Source: Haliotis asinina (taxonomy: Eukaryota; Mollusca; Gastropoda; Lepetellida; Haliotidae). Taken from it: a stretch of DNA of 64,000 bases. Under the pieces are notes generated by a model. The model searched no databases, was not told the origin of the DNA, and worked only from the letters and a program-made list of their open reading frames with translations. Position 1 is the stretch's first letter. The number at the start of each line of letters is the position of its first letter. Made by a program: the position numbers and the translations under genes. The DNA lies in contig NC_090290.1 in assembly GCF_037392515.1 (NCBI RefSeq), forward strand, positions 36,543,253 to 36,607,252, in the 5' to 3' direction. Positions 57,001-64,000 of this stretch are shown here, one piece after another.

Positions 57001-57690
57001 GCTTTTTTTGGTCGCACCTATGATACTTTCACTGGAATAGAACTCGAACCTTACATCGACGACGTGATGTGACGTAACCACTGGGCTACCATTTCGCCTT
57101 ACCAAATTTTCAGAACCGGGCAGTATTCTAATATACCAGCTTCTCTTTCCACATGCGATGAGGTAGCTTAGTGGCTAAAGCGTTGGCTTGTCAGAGTTGG
57201 CTAAAGCGTTGGCTCAAAGGTCAGTTCCCCACATGGGTGCATGTTAAGCCCATTTATGGGGTCCCCCGAAGTGACATTGCTGGAACATTTCAAAAGTGGC
57301 TTAATACAAACCTCATTCACTCGCCATCACTAACCTACCTTTACCGTGTTGTTTTACAGCGTTTACCCCCGGGAGGAAGTCGGGCCTGGCAGCAGTGTTG
57401 TGCTGCTGGGTTATGAAAGCTTCGTGGATCGCGTCATATCCAGACACCAGAATCACGGGGTATCTTCCAAAATATATTCTGGCCACCGAGCCGTACTTTC
57501 TGCGAATAAATTGAAAATAATCCTGCACCCTCTTTGCCCCAAACAGTGCCATCTGGGGGTAAGATCCCAGAAGAGGCCAGCGGAACGGCCCCGGGGGAGA
57601 TTTACCCCTCCCTCCGGACTGGCCAAACAGACGTGCATAACACAGGAGCAGTATCACCACCAGTATTCCTCCGTAAATGAATGTGTACAT
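44033..57690 (-). CDS. Cytochrome P450 gene D (clan 2 type), 8 exons, 496 aa
   Basis: A more distant relative of A-C. Exons in transcript order: 57339-57690, 55689-55911, 51116-51242, 48851-49010, 48251-48387, 47551-47647, 46333-46542, 44033-44217. Introns are GT-AG and all phases equal those of B and C; the joined frame is 1491 nt. Exon 3 (42 codons) was found from conserved ILSPLGTVPWLQYLP and matching length. An N-terminal membrane segment spans residues 3-19 and PPGP 32-35. ExxR is E358-R361, then FDPTRF, and the heme loop is FSIGARKCPG with Cys440. The I-helix reads IGGAPSVALTVDW: the acid position is proline and the threonine position is serine. Protein similarity to B is plain in every exon. 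Repeats lie within 10-40 bp of three splice donors. Likely an ER monooxygenase-fold enzyme; substrate unknown. Confidence 0.92.
44449..44590 (+). pseudogene. Tc1-like transposase remnant
   Basis: The frame reads ILQQDNARSHTVRETMIHW, matching the second-Asp segment of Tc1-like DDE transposases (Q-Q-D-N-A-x-x-H-x-A-R). About 35 codons are recognisable. It lies in intron 7 of gene D. Confidence 0.75.
44892..46321. repeat. 24-bp minisatellite, about 60 units, in intron 7 of gene D
   Basis: The unit CATCCATCTCGCATATTGAA plus ACAA repeats for 1.43 kb, which is about two thirds of the intron. Because 24 is a multiple of three, five of the six frames stay open over long stretches with 8-residue repeats. 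These are not genes. A segment marked by an extra CATC (45398) recurs 457 bp later (45855) with the same series of unit variants for about 280 bp, so a higher-order duplication has occurred. The array ends about 10 bp from the intron 7 splice donor. Confidence 0.97.
46755..46845 (+). mobile_element. tRNA-type SINE fragment
   Basis: Contains GATTCGAACCTTCACCCTC, CGTGATATTGCTAGATTATT and the AACTCACTCACT tail. It lies in intron 6 of gene D. Confidence 0.75.
47000..47180. repeat. Short dispersed repeat shared with 8100-8210
   Basis: AGAGGGAAAAGCAGAGCACG followed by TATTTGTCTTACCGCTATGTT resembles 8115-8165, and more weakly 10750-10800. Family unknown. Confidence 0.35.
47830..48140. repeat. Pyrimidine-rich low-complexity tract
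   Basis: About 300 bp of C/T-rich sequence on the plus strand in intron 5 of gene D, ending roughly 110 bp from exon 5. It is purine-rich in the transcript, so it is not a polypyrimidine tract. Confidence 0.8.
49134..49635 (+). mobile_element. SINE with its head tandemly repeated (84-bp units)
   Basis: The body from AGGCGACTACACTTGTCGT to the CTCACTCACT tail is a normal SINE. Its first 50 bp (CCCATGAAGGTCCTAATAGG and CAAGCCATGCTTGCCATAAA) together with a 30-bp non-SINE linker are repeated three to four times with period 84 bp (49140-49430). The copies are almost identical. It lies in intron 3 of gene D. Confidence 0.9.
49640..51110. other. Intron 3 of gene D, nothing recognised
   Basis: No repeat family or protein motif was recognised. 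It contains a palindromic string near 50580-50630 (AAGTCTCGCGAGGCT ... GCGAGACTTGG) but no known element. Confidence 0.4.
51250..52020. other. Intron 2 of gene D, 3' part
   Basis: An 85-codon minus-strand open frame (51443-51700) reads LVLGAVVQNNLKPMLWCGSF and onward. I do not recognise it. It lacks splice context linking it to the P450 and is probably transposon debris or chance. Confidence 0.35.
52030..52165 (-). mobile_element. tRNA-type SINE, reversed
   Basis: TTTTACAACGCTTTTTCAAT, GGCGGGGTCACCAGAAATGG and a decayed reversed tRNA head GGGGAATCTAACCGGGG through the GCAAATGC segment. It lies in intron 2 of gene D. Confidence 0.7.
52290..52790. repeat. Dispersed repeat shared with 62930-63310
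   Basis: CTTTTCCAGACTA-ATATGCTGCTCA, CTGATCACTATTGCCCC-GATAACC and TTTTCTGCTGGGTGAACAGA match 62930-63065. The ACCTGAGCTGTACGCACA segment matches the region around 63230. It is about 450 bp long, in the same orientation, in two unrelated introns. No coding capacity was recognised. Confidence 0.65.
52990..53175. mobile_element. Composite tRNA-type SINE pieces
   Basis: A reversed tail (GAGTTTAGTTTATCGTCGC), then GAAATGGGCTTCACACATTG with GGGGATTCGAACC, and then a forward tail (TTGCTGGAACATTGCTAAAA). It looks like two SINE pieces joined head to head. Confidence 0.65.
53180..54040. other. Intron 2 of gene D, nothing recognised
   Basis: No family recognised. Several short frames lack known motifs. 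Confidence 0.35.
54059..54093. repeat. (AC)n microsatellite
   Basis: About 35 bp of perfect AC repeat. Confidence 0.95.
54104..54330 (-). repeat. Unclassified dispersed repeat (mate at 10965-11150)
   Basis: Reversed relative to 10965-11150. Shared strings include CACGAAGTACCGAATGAGTT and CAGAAGAGCGCTTAGCCAG. Confidence 0.6.
54402..54480. repeat. 39-bp direct duplication
   Basis: Two copies of AGTCATAACACATACGGATC followed by AGCTTGACC and TCCTTTG. Confidence 0.85.
54540..54660 (+). mobile_element. tRNA-type SINE
   Basis: Decayed tRNA head (GTCTAGTTGTAAAAACGTTT, GGTTTGATTCCCCACATGGG), then GACATTGCTGGAATATTGCT. The tail is lost. Confidence 0.75.
54846..55117 (+). mobile_element. SINE, full length, first of three in a row
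   Basis: From GACCCGTGAAGGTCCCGGGG to the CTCACTCACTC tail. TCATGTAAACC occurs just before the head (54836) and just after the tail (55117), a probable target-site duplication of 10-11 bp. Confidence 0.92.
55118..55652 (+). mobile_element. Two tandem, head-variant SINEs
   Basis: CATGTAAACCATTATACCCT and the SINE that follows (CCGGGAAGATCCGGGTTAAA ... CTCACTCACT) are repeated with a period of 263 bp (55118 and 55381). The copies differ only slightly until the last 90 bp. The second ends about 36 bp from the exon 2 donor of gene D. Confidence 0.88.
56258..56408 (-). mobile_element. tRNA-type SINE, reversed, near full length
   Basis: GTGAGTGAGTTTCGTTTTGC, then CACATTGCACCCATATGG and the reversed tRNA head AACCACTAGGCTACCCCACT. 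It lies in intron 1 of gene D. Confidence 0.85.
56755..56995 (-). mobile_element. Old SINE, reversed
   Basis: GACGCAAGACTGAGCAATAT, CAATCTAGTGATTGACATCA and the reversed CGCCACTCGCTCTTTACGAC head. Diverged, with a short internal duplication of CTATGCAATT. Confidence 0.6.
57157..57325 (+). mobile_element. tRNA-type SINE next to exon 1 of gene D
   Basis: GATGAGGTAGCTTAGTGGCT begins the tRNA head; GCTAAAGCGTTGGCT is duplicated inside it. The body ACATTGCTGGAACATT and the tail CCTCATTCACTCGCC follow. The tail ends about 15 bp from the splice donor of exon 1. Confidence 0.85.
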
Positions 57691-58140
57691 GTTTGAGTCA
57701 AGCTATGGCGTTACCCCCTCCGTTCTTCTCAAGGTAGAGAGAATGAGATCTCTCAGCGATTCCTCATTCACTATCAATGTTCGGGGCTCATAGCCAGTGA
57801 GGCGAACATGGGTTACCATGACATCCAGTGCACCTGTTTATGTTCCAGTGTGTTGTTGCAGTCTGGGCTCAGTGCAACATGGAACACGCTGCACAAGTAC
57901 AGGTATAGTTTAAAGAGCTTGTTCCAGTCTCGGACGGCTATATTCCTGGTCCATGACACAGGTGGAGATGTTATTCAGAGGAGCCCCAACCGTGTAGACT
58001 AAACACTAAAATGACACGCAAGAGTTGAGCTGATATTGCGCCGACAGTACAATGAGCTCAAGCATATCCCTTCAACACGCATACAACGCCAGGCTGGGTC
58101 GTGTGGGAGGATAAGACGGGCTGTTGCTGTTCGAGTTATT
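57691..58140 (-). promoter_or_regulatory. Upstream region of gene D
   Basis: DNA immediately upstream of the gene D ATG and free of SINEs. It is the likely place of the 5' UTR and promoter. No TATA box, initiator or untranslated exon could be fixed, and it shows no similarity to the A/B/C upstream block. Confidence 0.3.
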
Positions 58141-58147
58141 TCTGGAG

Positions 58148-58320
58148 GTGAGTGAGTTTAGTTTTACGCCGCACTCAGCAATATTCCAGCTTTATGGCCG
58201 CGTCTAAATAATCCAGTTTATGCCAGACAATCCAGTGATCACTAGCATGAACATCTTTCTATGCAACTGAGATGCGATGACTACTGTCAACCAAGTCAGC
58301 GAGCCTATGCTGGGAGCGGT
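58148..58320 (-). mobile_element. SINE, reversed
   Basis: GTGAGTGAGTTTAGTTTTAC, GCCGCACTCAGCAATATTCC, ACAATCCAGTGATCACTAGC and GTCAACCAAGTCAGCGAGCC. The head is truncated. Confidence 0.88.
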
Positions 58321-58587
58321 TATTTTTTTGTTTGCGTCCTTTGATGCTTTAAGGCGTTTTCCGTTTTGTTGTTTCTGTTTGTTAATGTATTATTGCTTTG
58401 TTGTTTCGTCAATGTTTTTTTATCGGGGCTGTTTTCTACAGATGCTTTTTTATGTTTTATCTTGTCTGTTGTTGCTTTGGTTTGATTTTGTGGTTTTGTT
58501 CTAGTTATTAGAGGGAAGTTTCAGAGGCAGACAGTCAGCCATTTGAATGTAAGCTAAACACCTCATCATGTCTTGAAGGTAAAGTAC

Positions 58588-58830
58588 GAACCCGTGAAGA
58601 TCCAGGATAGAACTGATCTTCAGTAACCCATGCTTGTCGTAGGATGCGACTAACGGGATAGGGTGGTCAGGCTCGCTGACTTGGTTGACACAAGTCAACG
58701 TATCTCAATCCCGAAGATCGATGCTCATGTTGTTGATCATTGAGTTGTCTGGTCCAGCCCCTATCATTTATAGACCCTCGTCATACAGCTGGAACATTGC
58801 CGAGTGCGGTATAAGACTAAACTCACCGAA
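58588..58830 (+). mobile_element. SINE, near full length
   Basis: AACCCGTGAAGATCCAGG, GCGACTAACGGGATAGGGTG, GATCGATGCTCATGTTGTTG, and GAGTGCGGTATAAGACTAAA with a short CTCA tail. Confidence 0.88.
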
Positions 58831-58834
58831 TGTG

Positions 58835-60350
58835 CGATATTCCAAGTGAATGCACTTAATCTGGTGATAGTTTTAGGGTAAATGTAAAGATGAAAAGTGT
58901 ATGGACGTAATGCCAACACTTATTAAGCCAGTAATACCGGATACAGAATCGCAATGCGATGCACGCACACACGTGCGTGCCCAACACGCACACTCTATAC
59001 AATCCAAACAAGCACTTTGAATATCACCCAGTGTAGCTGCAGGAGCTGCACTCGTCTCAATTTCTTCACTAAGGTCAGGAAATAACCCTTCCTCGCAAAG
59101 GAAAACAAACGTTTACTAAAAAAAACGATTGACACCAGCACACAACTCAAGTGGCTCTGAAGGGAAAGACTGATATGACTTGTTGCTTCCCTCTTGAGGT
59201 GATGATCTATTGATGTGTATAGATGTGTAAATGTGCGGCCATGAATGATGTAAACAAGACGTAAACAGGATCGTTAACATGGCGTGAAAACTAAGGGGCC
59301 ACTGTCTTAAGGGCCACGCCAGGAATATATCAAAACAACGTCCTTCATTCAAAGGACTAACCGCTAATAAGTTTTTTCTCATTATTGGCTAACTAACTTG
59401 CTTGTGTTAATAATCTCGAACATGTGTGTTATCTTGGGTGATTAATGAAACTACACACCAATGAGAGAAACCTGAAACGATATCTCACTTTTTTGCATAT
59501 TTAACTGTTAAAAGACACAAGACATGGAACAGGATTCTTTATTAGCTACAGATGAATGGCATATCGTCCCTTCATGTGGATAATAATGGATACATTCCTT
59601 TAACAAGGTAATAGGTTGTCACTGTTTTTGTAACAGTCGTCTGTCTTTATTTTCATATTGCATTTTGTTTTTATTCATTTCTTGTAGCATTCGACAGAAC
59701 ATTTTGTTTTCGAGGTGAAGTGAAATAAGACAGACAACATACACGCGGCTGCACTTAGGGCGTGTGTGTGAATTATGATTCACTTTGACAAACATTAAAT
59801 TGTCTAGACATTTCAGTCATGTTATAAATCCTCTATATGTATAAGCACATCATGTGCCCTCTTTATGAAATGCATGTACATATGATAATAAACTACATAG
59901 GACTATAACATAATTTTTAACCAGTGGCAGATGATTAAACTTCATAATGATGAAGATGGAAATATTATCGAGTAAAAACAATTCCGTCTTTGTTGATCAG
60001 TTTATACTTATATTTTCAATAGTGCAGGGGGTGGCGCAGCAGGTCACGAAACAGTTAAAACTTCTTCACTATCATCCGGGTACTCATGGGAGATAAACAA
60101 AAACAAAAGCAACAACCAGTCAACGGGAATTGCTCTGAGTCAGAGCCCCTTTCAGTTCACATCACAGGACTATTTAAATGAAGTGGAAAAAGGATTTAGA
60201 TTCATCAACATGTTACCTCCCTTGTGGATTGCATGCGTTGTCTAAATGCAAATTTTCCACGTATTTTATGCAGTCGTCGCTATTATTTTTCCTCCCATGT
60301 CAGTAGGACATATAGCCATTCCTTCAAACTCAATGTCACGACGCCTTCTA
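58835..60350. other. Spacer between gene D and the EF-hand gene
   Basis: AT-rich intergenic DNA. No protein motif, SINE or tandem repeat was recognised. Confidence 0.4.
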
Positions 60351-60359
60351 CAACCCCGA

Positions 60360-60670
60360 TATGTAAAATCAGGGCAACAGGTAAAAACTAACACAATATG
60401 TAAATACTTAACGCAAAACGTGAAAAATAACGCACAAGGTAAAGTGTATCTTTAATGTAAAAGTATAACACCTAACGCAAAGTGTAAAAACAATTTCTCA
60501 CTTTATATGTAAAACAATAACGCAATATGTAAAATCCAGAGTCTCTGTCTGCTCGGGACAACTTTCTGTCTCTCTGTCACCCTACCCTGGACAACTTTCT
60601 GTCTTACTGTCCCTCTGCTCTGGACCACTTTCTCTCTCAGTGTCCCACTGTTCTGGACAACCTTCTTGTC
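60360..60670. repeat. Short tandem repeats: AACGCAA/TGTAAAA motif and 33-bp units
   Basis: At 60360-60535 AACGCAAxxxGTAAAA motifs recur irregularly. At 60568-60665 a 33-bp unit beginning GGACAACTTTCTGTCTCTCT is repeated three times with substitutions. Confidence 0.75.
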
Positions 60671-61130
60671 ACACCTGAACTGTGCCACCTCTGTCTTTGC
60701 CCATTCCACCTGTTCTACTCTCAACTTGATCAGTTGGATTTAGACTCATATAGTGTTACCTTTCATTTTCAAAGTAGCCAAGATATATCACTGGACTCTG
60801 TCCGGGTAAAATCTATTTGGGTTGAACTTTGAGTGAATGGGTTGATAAGGTTAAATATCCTTTCATTAATTATTCAGCTATCGATGCGTTAAGTACACTG
60901 AGATGTTTAGATAAACGATAGAATAACTGGTTCTCTTTATACTAATGTTTGATACAGCGTCAATTTATCACATGAATATCACAACACAGCGAATGGCAAT
61001 CTATGTGATTAAATGGTGATTTATGAATATTATTTATAGGTGTTGTTTGTGATTGTCAGTTCTTTGCAGGTATCAATGATCGCGAAAGGTTTACTTAAAA
61101 ACTCCCACGTGTTGTTTTGCGTGAAATCAA

Positions 61131-61136
61131 TTTATT
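61131..61136 (-). terminator. Candidate polyadenylation signal of the EF-hand gene
   Basis: AATAAA on the minus strand about 190 bp past the EF-hand gene's stop codon. Confidence 0.4.
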
Positions 61137-61324
61137 TTTTTCATCAGTTACTGTTAGTATGTGTCAAGCACTCACAATCACACTTGCAGGAATACCGATG
61201 CTTGCACGAACACTGCAATATCGTGTCCGATAACTGAGGTAAACCAGCTTCAGTTCAAGTGACAATCTTCAGAATATCACGTGTCCTCGTCGTGTAAAAT
61301 CCACGGTTCAGGAAGTATTGGGAG

Positions 61325-62500
61325 TTACGTTCCCTTATTTGGTACGTAGACCATCAGGGCTTTTTCCAAGTCCAGTTTTTCTTCTCCGACGTTTTGACTG
61401 TTAGCCTGCAGCTCCTGGAGTTGAATCTCGCTGAGGGGATGGCCAGCACTGGCCATTACTGCCGGAAACTCCTTGTACGTCACGCCACCAGCCGTTTTGA
61501 CGTTGTAGACGTTGAATGCACGTCTAATCTTAGCAGCGCTGTAATATAATGTGTGGTTATAATTAACAGGAGCATCATCGGTAACCCAGGGTATAATATG
61601 ATACAAGTCAATATATCACTATGTCTATTTTTCCCATCGGGAATGTAGCACAAAATATCATGAAGCCGAAATGTGAAACAAATGTTTAAAAAAGCATTAT
61701 GAACTTCTTTTACATTGTTTTCTTTTCATGTTTTTTATTTTTTATTTTATTTTTGGGCCATTATATGCCATCGAGCTGATAAAACATAACGAAAGTGAAA
61801 AGAAAGTAGAAAACGAGAAAATAGCAAATTATACCTTTCATATATTCCGCTGCACACTGACAAACACAGTAGTGTCGAGGTTGGAGTGAGTGAGTGACGA
61901 TGGTTTTACACCGCATTTAGCAATATTCCAGCATTATCACGACGGGGAACATCCGAAATAAGTTAGTGGTTAAAGCGTTCGCTTGTGCCATTTTTTTCTT
62001 ATTTTATTTATTTGGGTTCTTTTATTTATTTATTTGTGTTTGTGCGTGACGTTATCCTTCTGGCTTTTTTTTATTAGTATGAGTTTGAGTTTGTGCCGAT
62101 ACCTGTGGCGTTTCAGGTCTAGCATTGAATGTCACTCGAAATGGGCCTTACATACGGTACCCATCTGTGGAATCGAACCTTGGTTTTACATCGTGGTTTG
62201 GTGTAGGCGGAAAACCTAAGGTGATGCAGATCCCAGACTTAACATTTTGGGTAGACCCACAGGTAGTGTCCTGACATAATTATCATGGTTTAAGCGAACT
62301 GATATTGGGATCTATGTACAGAGGTTCCAGGTACGCCTATGGGAGGTAACTCGACGATGGATTATAACAGTGACGAGATCTCTCATTCCTACTTACATAT
62401 ATTCTGACGAGTTCGGTGGAGCAAGTGCAGGAATCACTGCCAGAAATTCATCCAACGTGATTTTCCAGTTACCATCAGTATCCATATGCACAAAGGCGAG
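61325..62500 (-). CDS. EF-hand calcium-binding protein, last two exons
   Basis: Two exons on the minus strand, 62397-62500 and 61325-61538, joined by a GTAAGT donor and a TTACAG acceptor in phase 2. The first carries a canonical 12-residue EF-hand loop, DTDGNWKITLDE, with Asp at 1 and 3, Asn at 5, Ile at 8 and Glu at 12, followed by FLAVI. Position 6, normally Gly, is Trp. The second exon has an EF-like unit AFNVYNVKTAGGVTYKEF that lacks the acidic ligands, so it probably does not bind calcium. It ends VPNKGT-stop. The general pattern is of a small calmodulin- or troponin-C-like protein. The 5' exons were not found and presumably lie beyond the right edge. It is unrelated in function to the P450s as far as can be seen. 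Confidence 0.8.
61884..62190 (-). mobile_element. tRNA-type SINE, broken by an AT-rich insert
   Basis: GTGAGTGAGTGACGATGGTT, ACACCGCATTTAGCAATATT and CACGACGGGGAACATCCGAA, then a head fragment AGTGGTTAAAGCGTT. Body-like ATGGGCCTTACATACGGTAC and GGAATCGAACC reappear at about 62140-62175 after a T-rich stretch. It lies in the intron between the two EF-hand exons. Confidence 0.65.
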
Positions 62501-62929
62501 CTGGAAAAGATAACAATAATACGAATAATAGTGATTCAGGAAAAGCATGTTACATATGCGAACCTCGCCTTTGAAATATCTCGCTTTCATCCCAGGTACA
62601 CTGTCGCCAGATGACCTTGGTCTCGGTGCCCTTGGTTTGGTACCTCCTGATCTCTTGGCGCAAATTACGAGTGTGCCCGGGAGCACAACCCTTTTGACAA
62701 TCTGGGTAATGCAGAAGGCTGCAGTGTTGGAGAGTCTACATAGTCTCCGGAACGTTCTTGGTGGGTTCGACTAGGCAGCGTTCCCTGGGAGAAGTCCCAT
62801 TCGGGGCTGCGTGTAGAAGGGGCAGTGGCCCTGAGCTGATGATAAGCCTTACCAGCCTGAATGTGCCGAACCCTGTTTGCTGAGTTTTTCATCTGAATTT
62901 GTAAAACATAATAATAATGAGAATATTTA

Positions 62930-63310
62930 TAACGTGCCTTTCCCAGACTACATATCCTGCTCAAAACGCACAAACTGATCATTATTACCCCCGATAACCC
63001 AAGCTTCATGTCAGGCGTTGGAAGGTTCATACTCACCGGGTTTTCATCTTCTGCTGGGCGAACCGAAGCAATTTTTAACATACTCACTGACCCAACCAGA
63101 GGCCACACGTATCACACATGCATCGTTGTGAGGCAGGACTGAGGTCCTAGAAACTCCCAGAAGTCAAATTGCCAAACACTGATACCCATCCAAGATCTCT
63201 CCGCACCCCACGTAGTTTAACCTGATTTTTGACGTGAGCTCTACACACAGGACCACACACACCACGTGCACCACACAAAGAAGTCAAGGTCAAATACACA
63301 TGTTCAGAAA
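62930..63310. repeat. Dispersed repeat shared with 52290-52790
   Basis: Second copy of the family described at 52290. The flanks are unrelated. Confidence 0.65.
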
Positions 63311-63314
63311 TCGC

Positions 63315-64000
63315 AATTGCTTTTAGGCTCTGTTTTCTTATATATGTGACATACAAGTCATCTCTGTGTTTACGTGAGATTGATTACAGAATTTATTAAC
63401 ATTATCAATAAAAAGAATGAACAGATGTGGATTTAAAAATATGCGCCACATCAAACCACGTTATGTCTGACCAATCACGGCCTCTCACCAGATGCGGGAA
63501 AGTGACATTCAGAATGTGTTTTCTAAACATGCAACCTCTAAACGGCAATGCGGGATATTCTGAACGACAGCAAGGGATTGTACGACCCATTCCGTCCGAA
63601 TCATCGTCCATTTTCAGTGGATACACATTTTAACAGAAGAGACTTTGCATTCCTTTGCACTGGGAAGTACTACAGTATACAACCGAGGCCATTCTTAAGA
63701 TTTGTTTAGGTTTCGTACTCTGTGTAGAGAACTTTGTCAAGTTATAGCGTCCTTTGGAATTGAAGTCACGACTAGTGCTGAAAAGCTGGAGAAAATTCTT
63801 TTCTGATTGGCTGATGTCAATATTATGTTAGTAATTTCATTGGTCAATCAAAGTCGTCCTAGCGTAAGCTGTAATTGTATGTCCTCAGATGTCTTCGTCG
63901 GAAACGGTAGCTACGATTTGAATTCTGGGAGAACGGCATTTTTTCAGCATAGGGATTTCCTTATATCTGCTCATTGCATGAACAGGTCAAAATAAATATC
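63315..64000. other. Right-edge region, nothing recognised
   Basis: No coding similarity or repeat family recognised. If the EF-hand gene's upstream exons are close they could lie beyond this edge. Confidence 0.35.

Overview
The window is animal nuclear DNA and almost certainly molluscan. It has multi-exon genes with GT-AG introns, very repeat-rich introns, and dozens of short elements ending in a CTCACTCAC-type tail on a 'gcggcgtaaaactaaa' body. These tails are characteristic of gastropods, and abalone-like vetigastropods are my best guess. I could not check the species.

The backbone is a head-to-tail cluster of clan-2-type cytochrome P450 genes, all on the minus strand. Gene A is represented only by exon 1 (457-766); the rest lies off the left edge. 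Gene B (8528-19259) and gene C (31180-40800) are close paralogues with the same eight exons and the same intron phases (505 and 504 aa). Gene D (44033-57690, 496 aa) is a more distant relative with identical exon phases; its short exon 3 lies at 51116-51242. A, B and C belong to one tandem segmental duplication: exon 1, its upstream DNA, a 49-bp minisatellite and unique-looking spacer blocks recur in the same order. At the right end are the last two exons of an EF-hand protein (61325-62500), also on the minus strand.

Spaces between exons are filled with mobile DNA. There are two SINE families sharing one 3' tail, an RNase-H-bearing LINE with an internal deletion (20106-23530), two other LINE reverse-transcriptase fragments, several Tc1-like transposase remnants, a MULE-like fragment, a THAP-like fragment and small foldback elements. 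Minisatellites have unit lengths of 51, 49, 33, 25, 24 and 10 bp. Several of these produce long open frames that are not genes.

The most interesting points are these. (1) The three readable P450s keep the heme-Cys, ExxR and FDPxRF motifs but lack the I-helix acid-alcohol pair normally needed for oxygen activation. (2) Gene A has lost exactly 29 codons, including the membrane anchor, without breaking the frame. (3) B and C are almost identical at exon 8 but strongly diverged at exon 5. (4) A 51-bp minisatellite with about 14 units in B is a single unit at the same place in C. (5) A 24-bp minisatellite begins about 10 bp past a splice donor of gene D.
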